Positions 1 through 5,391 of a DNA stretch of 5,391 nucleotides are shown one piece after another; within the stretch, counting starts at the first letter, position 1; each line of letters opens with the position of its first letter. The position numbers were made by a program, and so were the translations under genes. The stretch is taken from the NCBI GenBank assembly GCA_938021685.1, contig CALIFM010000135.1, positions 1-5,391 of the forward strand, written 5' to 3'. This DNA is from an uncultured Gammaproteobacteria bacterium. GTDB lineage: Bacteria; Pseudomonadota; Gammaproteobacteria; Arenicellales; Poriferihabitantaceae. Under the pieces are notes generated by a model. The model did not search any database. It was not told where the DNA came from and saw only the letters and a program-made list of their open reading frames with translations.

Positions 1-1242
1 AGCTTGGGCCTGCTGCAAGTGATCCTCTAGCTGCCATTGTAAGTCGTTGGGCTTAAGGTAGTGCACTTGGTCGGCTTGCTTTAAAGAAGCTGGCAGTGCT
101 TCGGCATGTACAGCAGTGCGCATGGTATTAGAACGTGGCTCTAGTACGGCTACTAAGCGCTTGCCAGGGTGCATTTGCTTTAATGCATGTAAGGTTTTTT
201 TAATCGCAGTAGGGTGGTGGGCAAAGTCTTCATACAGTAAAAACCCATGTTTGCTGGGGTGAGCTTGCAAGCGCTTGGCAGGTAATTTAAAGCTGGCTAG
301 CGCCGCACTGATTTGTTCTCCAGTAGCTCCTGCAAAATGTGCGGCCGCGGCCGCGGCCAAGGCATTACTCATATTATGTTCTCCAAAACAGCGCCACTGC
401 ACATCGCAATAATGCTGCTGTTGATGAAAAATGCTAAAAGCACTGCCGTCAGCTAAGGCGTTTTGTGCAAACCAATCGGCTTTGGGGTCAACAACCGAAA
501 AGTGCTCAATAGGTGTCCATGCGCCTTGCTTTAAAGTGTCAGCCAAATTTTGGTCATCACCGTTGACCACTAATTTGCCATTACGCGGTACAGTACGTAC
601 TAAGTGGTGGAACTGAGTTTGTATGGCGGTGAGATCTTCAAAAATATCCGCATGGTCAAACTCTAAGTTGTTCAGCACGGCTACAGTGGGGTGATAGTGA
701 ATAAACTTAGAGCGCTTATCAAAAAACGCCGTGTCGTATTCGTCTGCTTCGACGACAAAGGGGGCACTTTGAACATTTGTTTGATTGCTGGTTTGGCCTA
801 GGCGAGCAGATCGCTCAAAATTACCGGGTTTGCCACCAATTAAAAAGCCGGGTTTTAAACCAGTGGATTCCAACACCCAAGCCAGCATGCTGGCGGTGCT
901 GGTTTTGCCGTGGGTGCCCGCGACCGCATAGGTTTGTCGTCCACGCAGTATATGCTCCGCTAGCCATTGCGGGCCAGAAGTATAGGGCAAGCGCTGATCT
1001 AAAATCGCTTCCACCAGTTCATTGCTGCGTGATAAGGCATTGCCAATGACATATTGCTCAATATTCGGTGCAATATGTTCAGCTAAATAGCCCTCCTTAA
1101 CTGGAATATCGAGCTCTTCCAGCAAGGTGCTCATTGGAGGATAAATTTGAGCGTCACAGCCGCTAACGGGAATGCCAGATTCTTTAGCTAAGCCGGCAAT
1201 ACCTGCCATAAAAGTGCCTGCAATGCCGGCTATGTAAATCAT
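1..1242 (-). CDS. mpl: Mpl, UDP-MurNAc:L-Ala-gamma-D-Glu-meso-DAP ligase (3' end outside window)
   Basis: This cytoplasmic Mur-type ligase uses ATP to join the murein tripeptide recovered from old cell wall to UDP-MurNAc, feeding it back into peptidoglycan synthesis. I read 414 codons without a stop, down to position 1. The E. coli enzyme has about 457 residues, so roughly the last 40 are missing. Visible motifs, in order: N-terminal nucleotide-binding-like GIAGTFM (residues 6-12), YPPMSTLLEE (34-43), SGPQWL (89-94), ATP-binding GTHGKTST (109-116), EADEYDTAFFDKRSKF (165-180), LEFDHADIF (193-201), GEHNMSNAL (287-295), YEDFAHHPTAI (337-347) and LEPRSNTMR (367-375). These match E. coli Mpl rather than MurC as I recall the families. 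About eight extra residues lie before the EADEYD motif relative to E. coli. The ATG at 1242 is the only reasonable start, since an in-frame TAA lies three codons upstream. Its ribosome site is weak (GAGAA about 9 nt upstream). It follows the 191-residue membrane protein gene by 24 bp, so the two are probably co-transcribed. Confidence 0.96.
   Translation of the reverse strand, partial: MIYIAGIAGTFMAGIAGLAKESGIPVSGCDAQIYPPMSTLLEELDIPVKEGYLAEHIAPNIEQYVIGNALSRSNELVEAILDQRLPYTSGPQWLAEHILRGRQTYAVAGTHGKTSTASMLAWVLESTGLKPGFLIGGKPGNFERSARLGQTSNQTNVQSAPFVVEADEYDTAFFDKRSKFIHYHPTVAVLNNLEFDHADIFEDLTAIQTQFHHLVRTVPRNGKLVVNGDDQNLADTLKQGAWTPIEHFSVVDPKADWFAQNALADGSAFSIFHQQQHYCDVQWRCFGEHNMSNALAAAAAAHFAGATGEQISAALASFKLPAKRLQAHPSKHGFLLYEDFAHHPTAIKKTLHALKQMHPGKRLVAVLEPRSNTMRTAVHAEALPASLKQADQVHYLKPNDLQWQLEDHLQQAQA
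341..358 (-). repeat. GGCCGC tandem hexamer repeat encoding six alanines in mpl
   Basis: Three uninterrupted copies of GCGGCC form an 18-bp, all-G/C tract in a clearly less GC-rich gene. On the coding strand it gives consecutive Ala codons, and residues 296-301 of Mpl are all alanine. They directly follow the GEHNMSNAL motif, where Mpl proteins normally have an alanine-rich helix. Loss or gain of one 6-bp unit would keep the frame and change the helix by two residues. The tract contains two overlapping NotI-type sites (GCGGCCGC). The repeat is seen directly; any slippage is inference. Confidence 0.8.
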
Positions 1243-1266
1243 ACTATCTTATTCTCGTGAGAGTAT

Positions 1267-1842
1267 TTATTGAGTAGGCACTGGCAAGGGCGAAACAGAT
1301 GGGAATTGACTGACAATTGAACCCAAAATCAAGCTGACTAAATAAACAATCATCAAGCTATTGATTACTGCTCGAGCAGTTGAAATTTCCATCGCTTCTT
1401 TTAAGATGCGCACCAGGACCACAAAAAACCATAGCTGCAGCACAAATACCAAAATCAAAGCAGGTGACAAAGCAACTTCTGGCAAAGTACCGTCTTTAGT
1501 GGTTTTCATGTTAGCCATGAACTCTATCAGTTTTGGCAAGAACGGCAGAGTGAGTAAGTTCACCACACTTAAGCTGCCAAGTATGGCGGTTAAGGTTTGG
1601 GTCCAGCGTTCAGATTTTTGGTGCAGTTTTAAAATTAAATATAAAACGCCGCCGAATAGTGCCAACTTAGACAGCGAAACTAGAACATTAACAGATAAGG
1701 GGATCTGCCCGAAGAGGCTAGCCATTTCGGTGATAAAAGCTGCCACTGCGGCTATTTGCAGCGCACTTTGCGTCGCAGGCAAATCCTGCGGCTTTACTTT
1801 AAGCAAGAATACGCCGACAAAGGCTTTGAGTAAATTGATCAA
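1267..1842 (-). CDS. Multi-pass inner-membrane protein of unknown function (Yip1-like?)
   Basis: This 191-residue hydrophobic protein is one I do not recognise with certainty. Four clear membrane segments lie at about residues 52-72, 84-107, 125-146 and 157-179, with a weaker one near 25-48. A short amphipathic N-terminus is followed by a KVKPQDLPAT motif (residues 15-24), reminiscent of small Yip1-type bacterial membrane proteins. That family link is a tentative recollection. A Lys/Arg-rich loop (72-80) and a Pro-rich tail (181-190) are also visible. The start chosen is TTG at 1842, because AAAGGAGGTG sits 5 nt upstream of it (GGAGG-to-TTG gap 7 nt). The frame also stays open upstream to a TTG at 1938, but that start would overlap rnd by 63 bp and has no comparable ribosome site. 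There is no ATG in this part of the frame. The gene precedes mpl by 24 bp, suggesting an operon. No enzyme motif is visible, and I assign no function. Confidence 0.82.
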   Translation of the reverse strand: MINLLKAFVGVFLLKVKPQDLPATQSALQIAAVAAFITEMASLFGQIPLSVNVLVSLSKLALFGGVLYLILKLHQKSERWTQTLTAILGSLSVVNLLTLPFLPKLIEFMANMKTTKDGTLPEVALSPALILVFVLQLWFFVVLVRILKEAMEISTARAVINSLMIVYLVSLILGSIVSQFPSVSPLPVPTQ

Positions 1843-1847
1843 ACTTG

Positions 1848-1857
1848 CACCTCCTTT
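1848..1857 (-). promoter_or_regulatory. Strong Shine-Dalgarno fixing a TTG start
   Basis: Read on the minus strand this is AAAGGAGGTG, close to a perfect complement of the 16S rRNA 3' end. It ends 5 nt before the in-frame TTG at 1842, with 7 nt between GGAGG and the TTG. It is by far the best ribosome site in the window and decides the start of the 191-residue membrane protein. It may compensate for the weak TTG initiator. Confidence 0.85.
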
Positions 1858-1862
1858 AGCAC

Positions 1863-1868
1863 TAGAAT
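1863..1868 (+). promoter_or_regulatory. Possible -10 box for rnd (TAGAAT)
   Basis: TAGAAT matches five of six bases of the TATAAT consensus and ends 7 bp before the rnd ATG. Transcription would therefore start at about 1875-1876, giving a leaderless or nearly leaderless message. That fits the lack of a Shine-Dalgarno sequence for rnd. No -35 box with normal spacing is seen: TTGATC at 1835-1840 is 22 bp away and TTGCAC at 1845-1850 only 12 bp away. This is a suggestion only. Confidence 0.25.
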
Positions 1869-1875
1869 CACGGGT

Positions 1876-2985
1876 ATGAACTCTACAACTTTTGATTATA
1901 TCGACTCTGACCAAAAATTGATCGCTTTTAGCGCACAATTAAGCGGTGCAGAGTGGCTGGCTGTTGATACCGAATTTATGCGTGAGCGCACTTATTACGC
2001 ACAGCTAGCCTTAATACAAGTTGCCAGTGAGCAAGGCAATGCCTGCATTGATCCAGTAGCGGTTAAAGATTTATCTCCTTTGCATGCCATTATGCAAGAC
2101 ACTGCTTGCGTGAAAATTATGCATTCGGCTTCGCAAGATTTGGAAATACTCAAACAAGTCTTTAGTTTTGTACCGCAACCTTTATTTGATACCCAAGTTG
2201 CTGCCGGCTTTTTGGGGGCAGCAGACCAAATATCGTATGCCAGTATTGTCAAAAACCATTTAAATATTGAGCTTGATAAGGAGCAGACACGTACCAATTG
2301 GTTGCAGCGACCGCTCACAGCGGCACAAATTAAATATGCTCAGCTGGATGTGCTGCATCTGCACGAGATTTACACCCAATTACAAACCCAGCTTGCTGAG
2401 CAAGGCCGTGATGATTGGCATGTCCAAGAGTGTGCCACTTTAGTGCAGCGGTATGAGCAAGAAGATTTGGTGGCTACGGCGTGGCAGCGAATCAAGTCAG
2501 TGCAAAATATGGATGTGGCGGCGCAACAAGTGGTGAAAATATTAAGTGCGTGGCGTGAACAAGTGGCACAACAAAAAGACTTGCCGCGTGAATGGGTGTT
2601 GGGTAAGCAAGTGATTGTAGAGCTGGCTAATATCAGACCTAAAAACATGCAACAGCTTACACATGTGGAAAGCTTAACTAGTAAGCAATTTGATCGTTTG
2701 GGCAACAAACTATTAACATTGGTTAACGATGTAAGTGATGAAGAAAAAACCACGACAATAGAACCTTTGTCTGTACCATTAGATGTGGCCCAGCGTAAGC
2801 AAGCAAAAACCTTAATGGCAGCGCTACGCGAACGTGCCGAAAAGATGGGTGTCACGCCTGCATTGCTGGCCAATCGTAATGCGGTGGAATCTTTGGTGCG
2901 CGGTGAGCGTAACCTTGCTTTGCTGCAAACTTGGCGTAAACAAGAAGTGGGCGACCACTTGCTGCAGTTGTTGGATGCATCTTAA
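1876..2985 (+). CDS. rnd: Ribonuclease D (3'-5' exoribonuclease, tRNA 3' maturation)
   Basis: RNase D trims extra nucleotides from the 3' ends of tRNA precursors and other small RNAs in the cytoplasm, using two divalent metal ions. The 369 residues agree with the family (E. coli about 375). The DEDDy exonuclease domain covers about residues 5-175. Its apparent metal-binding and catalytic residues are D31 and E33 (VDTEFMRERTYY), D88 (SQDLE), and Y154 with D158 (YAQLDVL), so all five are present. Other conserved stretches are IDP (58-60), PQPLFDTQ (100-107) and TRTNWLQRPL (138-147). An HRDC nucleic-acid-binding domain follows at about 212-290 (AWREQVAQQKDLPREWVL), with a shorter helical region to the end. 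The ATG at 1876 gives the normal family N-terminus. The frame is open upstream to a TTG at 1846, but that start has no support. No real Shine-Dalgarno precedes the ATG, and initiation may be leaderless or weak. The start lies 33 bp from the divergent membrane-protein start. Confidence 0.97.
   Translation: MNSTTFDYIDSDQKLIAFSAQLSGAEWLAVDTEFMRERTYYAQLALIQVASEQGNACIDPVAVKDLSPLHAIMQDTACVKIMHSASQDLEILKQVFSFVPQPLFDTQVAAGFLGAADQISYASIVKNHLNIELDKEQTRTNWLQRPLTAAQIKYAQLDVLHLHEIYTQLQTQLAEQGRDDWHVQECATLVQRYEQEDLVATAWQRIKSVQNMDVAAQQVVKILSAWREQVAQQKDLPREWVLGKQVIVELANIRPKNMQQLTHVESLTSKQFDRLGNKLLTLVNDVSDEEKTTTIEPLSVPLDVAQRKQAKTLMAALRERAEKMGVTPALLANRNAVESLVRGERNLALLQTWRKQEVGDHLLQLLDAS
1895..1900 (-). promoter_or_regulatory. 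Possible -10 box for the membrane protein-mpl unit, inside rnd
   Basis: Read on the minus strand this is an exact TATAAT, lying within the first eight codons of rnd. Transcription would start near 1888, leaving a leader of about 45 nt that contains the strong ribosome site and the TTG start at 1842. It would exclude the longer start at 1938. I see neither a -35 box at 15-18 bp nor an extended -10 TG, so the match could be chance. Confidence 0.3.
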
Positions 2986-3129
2986 GGTGAGGCGTGTAGC
3001 TGCATTTGCGGTAAAGTTCAATTAATTTCGGTGAATTATTATTAATCAAGTGTTCGCTTCAAAGCCGTTAAGCTAGGGATTAATTTATTCGATTTTAGCC
3101 TTTTGATTTAGGCCTCAATTTACAGTGCA
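2986..3129. other. AT-rich intergenic gap between rnd and the M16 protease gene
   Basis: This 144-bp gap has no gene. It is the only place in the window long enough to hold a dedicated promoter for the protease, and it is strongly AT-rich between about 3018 and 3125. ATTAAT, a self-complementary hexamer, occurs at 3021, 3041 and 3079, and the 8-mer ATTAATTT is repeated at 3021-3028 and 3079-3086. TATTAT at 3037-3042 resembles a -10 box but has no good -35 partner. I see no GC-rich hairpin with a T-run, so no intrinsic terminator for rnd can be claimed. Read-through from rnd into the protease gene is possible. Confidence 0.5.
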
Positions 3130-5391
3130 ATGAATACTAAATTTTTGCTCAATAAAATTATATTGCTGTGCGTAAGTGCAGCTTTTTTTATCGTGAACCC
3201 TATGACTCTATCTTCTGCTAGTGCCGCCACTAAGCCCAGCGATACTTTAATGATGACGATTAAAAAAAGTCCTGCAGACAACCGCGATTATGCTGCATTG
3301 CGTTTAGCAAATGGTCTACAAGTATTGTTAGTGTCTGATTTGAAAGCCGATCGCGCGGCGGCAGCGCTAGATGTGTATGTCGGTAGCGGCGATGACCCCG
3401 ATGATCGGGAAGGCTTGGCACATTACTTAGAGCATATGCTGTTTTTGGGTACTGAGAAGTACCCTGAAGCGGGTGAATACCAGCAATATATCCAGCAGCA
3501 TGGTGGTTCCAATAATGCCTACACCTCGCTGACTCATACTAACTACCATTTCAGTATTGATCCTGACTTTTTAGAAGGAGGGCTAGATCGCTTCGCGCAG
3601 TTTTTTATCGCGCCTCTATTCAATGAGAAGTATGTACAACGTGAGCGCGCCATTGTTGATTCTGAGTACCACGCACGCATGAAAGATGAAGGCCGTCGTT
3701 TATGGACGGCTCGCAGCTTGGCCTATAACCCTGCCCATCCAAGTACGGGTTTTTCGGTCGGCAGCTTAGACACGTTAGCAGACCGCGAAGGCGATGCGGT
3801 ACGTGATGATTTAATCCACTTTTATAAGCAGCATTACCACGCAGGAAAGATGACTTTGGTCGTCGTGGGAAAGCAATCACTTGAGACCTTGCAAGATTGG
3901 GTGACCGAACGCTTTGCAAGCATCCCAGCTGATGGGCAGGCGCGTGAGTCGTATGATGAGCCATTATTTTTGCAGGGTGATTTACCGAAGCAAATCACTT
4001 TAAAGCCATTGAAAGAAACTCGTCGGGTAACTTTCAGTTTTCCAATTAAATCCGTTTGGCCGCATAGTAAAGCCAAGCCGCTTGGTTTTCTGTCTAACTT
4101 GCTTGGGCATGAAGGACAGGGCTCTTTGTTGTCGCAGCTTAAAGTGAAGGGCTGGGCCAATAGTTTAAGCGCAGGCCAAGGTTATATGGATGAGGTGCAG
4201 GGTAATTTTGATGTCTCAATTAGCTTAAATCCTGTGGGCATACAGCACATCGATGAGATTGGTGAATTGTTGTTCGCCTATATTAAACAGATTAAGCAAA
4301 ACGGTGTGCAGCCGCTGTATTTTGAAGAGCAAAAGAAGATTGCGCAGCTGGCGTTTAACTTTCAAGAGGAATCTTCACCCTTGGCGCTGGCTAAAAGCTT
4401 AGCCTCGCAGTTGCATCGCTTTAGCCCAAAAGAAGTATTATCGGTGCACTATGATTATGCAGACTTTGATGCAATGCTCATTAAAGAATACTTAGCACAA
4501 TTACGCCCAGATAATGTGCTACTAACAGTGGTTGATCCTGCGCTGAGCTCTGATAAACGCAGCCCGAATTATGATGTGGAATATGCTATCAGTGAGCTGT
4601 CTGCAAGCACGTTGGCCCGCTGGCAACAGCCCGCTGCACAGGAAGGCTTGAAGTTGCCCGAAGCTAATCTTTTTGTCCCCGATAACATTGCAGTGTTATC
4701 AGCTAATGAGGCCACCGATGGCAGTAAGCCCATTAAGTTATTGGACGAGCAGGGCATCACTTTATGGCATCAAACGCTGCTGGATTTTAAGCAGCCTAAG
4801 GCACAATTTATGTTCTCGTTACAAACGCCGGTTGCCAATGCTAGCGCACGTCAAACCATGTTAACGCAGCTTTATGTGAGAGCCATAACGGACTCTTTAG
4901 AAAGCTATACCTATCCTGCCTATCTAGCTGGGCTGGGTTACGACATGTATCGCCACAGCCGTGGCTTTACTGTGAAAATAAGCGGTTATGCTGACAAGCA
5001 GGCAACTTTGCTGGCGCGCATTACTGATGCTTTTGACATCAAAAGCCTTAATGAAGAACGCTTTACACAAATCAAACAATTAGCCGTCCAGAGCTTGGAA
5101 AACAGGCTTAAAGACAGCCCATCACAGGTGGTCAGTGGCGCTTTATATGATGTCTTGCTATCGCCCAGCTGGACCAATGCAGAAAAGCGCGCAGCCTTGA
5201 AAGAGCTGCAATTAAGTGATTTACAAGCACACGCTGAGGCATTACTGAGCGAATACCGCATTACTGCTTTTTCGATCGGTAATGTCACTGAGGAGGACAG
5301 CCTAAACCGCGCCGCCATTTTACAAGATAAATTGGGCGCCCATGCCACTGGGCCAGTGGTGCAGCGACCGGTGATACGAAAATTGCCTGCT
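3130..5391 (+). CDS. Exported insulysin-type M16 zinc metalloprotease (3' end outside window)
   Basis: This is the first 754 residues of a pitrilysin/insulysin-family peptidase; full-length members have roughly 930-1,000 residues. Such enzymes enclose peptides in a clamshell chamber and cut them with one zinc ion. A signal peptide is seen: K4 and K9, a hydrophobic core at about 10-22, and likely cleavage after ASA (residue 32), so the protein probably acts in the periplasm or envelope. The inverted zinc motif is H98-Y-L-E101-H102 (HYLEHMLFLGTEKYP). The third ligand is E179 in VDSEYHARM, 77 residues after H102, the same spacing as in E. coli pitrilysin and human IDE. Domain 1 spans about 55-205 and domain 2 about 210-400, including GHEGQGSLLSQLKVKGW (326-342). 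The middle domain starts near 405 and carries LPEANLFVPDNI (509-520), YLAGLGYDM (598-606) and SGYADKQATLL (618-628). The substrate-binding Arg/Tyr of the last domain lie beyond the window. The ATG at 3130 is chosen because it gives the signal peptide and a TAG lies six codons before it. Its ribosome site is poor. No cysteine occurs after the signal peptide. The wording is closer to eukaryotic IDE than to E. coli PtrA. Confidence 0.95.
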   Translation, partial: MNTKFLLNKIILLCVSAAFFIVNPMTLSSASAATKPSDTLMMTIKKSPADNRDYAALRLANGLQVLLVSDLKADRAAAALDVYVGSGDDPDDREGLAHYLEHMLFLGTEKYPEAGEYQQYIQQHGGSNNAYTSLTHTNYHFSIDPDFLEGGLDRFAQFFIAPLFNEKYVQRERAIVDSEYHARMKDEGRRLWTARSLAYNPAHPSTGFSVGSLDTLADREGDAVRDDLIHFYKQHYHAGKMTLVVVGKQSLETLQDWVTERFASIPADGQARESYDEPLFLQGDLPKQITLKPLKETRRVTFSFPIKSVWPHSKAKPLGFLSNLLGHEGQGSLLSQLKVKGWANSLSAGQGYMDEVQGNFDVSISLNPVGIQHIDEIGELLFAYIKQIKQNGVQPLYFEEQKKIAQLAFNFQEESSPLALAKSLASQLHRFSPKEVLSVHYDYADFDAMLIKEYLAQLRPDNVLLTVVDPALSSDKRSPNYDVEYAISELSASTLARWQQPAAQEGLKLPEANLFVPDNIAVLSANEATDGSKPIKLLDEQGITLWHQTLLDFKQPKAQFMFSLQTPVANASARQTMLTQLYVRAITDSLESYTYPAYLAGLGYDMYRHSRGFTVKISGYADKQATLLARITDAFDIKSLNEERFTQIKQLAVQSLENRLKDSPSQVVSGALYDVLLSPSWTNAEKRAALKELQLSDLQAHAEALLSEYRITAFSIGNVTEEDSLNRAAILQDKLGAHATGPVVQRPVIRKLPA

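Noticed and set aside
777..1049. Plus-strand open frame of 90 codons opposite mpl
   Set aside because: It lies wholly within mpl, opposite the GTHGKTST region, and its Cys/Trp/Arg-rich product is typical of an antisense shadow. The 431-616 frame is rejected for the same reason.
1243..1266. TCTC-AC-GAGA inverted repeat in the gap before mpl
   Set aside because: The loop is only two bases and the arms four, so a stable hairpin masking the mpl ribosome site is unlikely.
1361..1879. Open plus-strand frame of 172 codons opposite the membrane protein, ending in an ATGA overlap with the rnd start
   Set aside because: The ATGA overlap looks like translational coupling, but the frame begins at a TTG with no ribosome site and its product has no recognisable motif. 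The minus strand carries a strong ribosome site and a coherent multi-pass membrane protein, so this frame is a shadow.
2370..2873. Minus-strand open frame of 167 codons opposite rnd
   Set aside because: The product is low-complexity, rich in Ser, Cys and Thr, with no family likeness, and it is fully covered by a well-conserved rnd. The 1995-2318 frame is rejected likewise.
3014..3046. Possible rnd terminator hairpin in the AT-rich stretch
   Set aside because: The best stem (TAATT/AATTA around TCGGTG) is only 5 bp, all A/T, and not followed by a T-run.
2824..3049. Several short open frames of about 63-65 codons spanning the rnd end and the intergenic gap
   Set aside because: All overlap the rnd 3' end on alternative frames, have no convincing ribosome site, and encode unremarkable peptides.
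3093..3114. Inverted GCCT...AGGC pair before the protease gene
   Set aside because: A 4-bp stem with an 8-nt loop is too short to distinguish from chance, and there is no riboswitch-like structure around it.
3620..4160. Overlapping minus-strand open frames opposite the M16 protease
   Set aside because: They lie inside a region where the sense frame shows continuous M16 conservation, and their products have no recognisable domain. The 4569-4760 and 4986-5348 frames are also shadows.
1..5391. Search for a mobile, phage, defence or other undescribed multi-gene system
   Set aside because: The genes are three recognisable housekeeping or envelope families plus one small membrane protein. There are no transposase or integrase motifs, no long terminal or CRISPR-like repeats, and no change in codon style between genes.

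Overview
The window looks like ordinary chromosome from a gammaproteobacterium of moderate, AT-leaning base composition. Leucine is often encoded by TTA or TTG. The protein types (Mpl, RNase D with a C-terminal HRDC region, and an exported insulysin-type M16 protease) fit a free-living, possibly marine, gammaproteobacterium. This assignment is an inference from protein resemblance only, and I cannot name the genus.

Layout: two genes run leftward and two run rightward from a divergent start region near 1843-1875. Leftward is a 191-residue multi-pass membrane protein of unknown function (1842-1267), then after 24 bp mpl (1242 to beyond position 1), the murein-tripeptide ligase of cell-wall recycling. 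Rightward is rnd (1876-2985), the tRNA 3'-maturation exonuclease RNase D. After a 144-bp AT-rich gap comes a large exported zinc protease of family M16 (3130 to beyond 5391). Both end genes are cut by the window edges and neither shows any sign of being broken.

How the genes relate: the membrane protein and mpl are probably co-transcribed, because they share a strand and lie 24 bp apart. The rnd gene is read from the opposite strand, with only 33 bp between the two start codons. The leftward gene appears to start at a TTG codon behind a near-perfect Shine-Dalgarno sequence, while rnd has no convincing ribosome-binding site. Mpl (cytoplasm) and the M16 protease (envelope or periplasm) both touch the cell envelope, but no direct functional link is visible.

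I found no RNA genes, insertion sequences, CRISPR array, phage genes or toxin-antitoxin pair. I see no evidence of an undescribed multi-gene system. The points most worth checking are the compact divergent start region, a possible leaderless rnd transcript, the unknown membrane protein paired with mpl, and a GGCCGC tandem repeat encoding six alanines inside Mpl.
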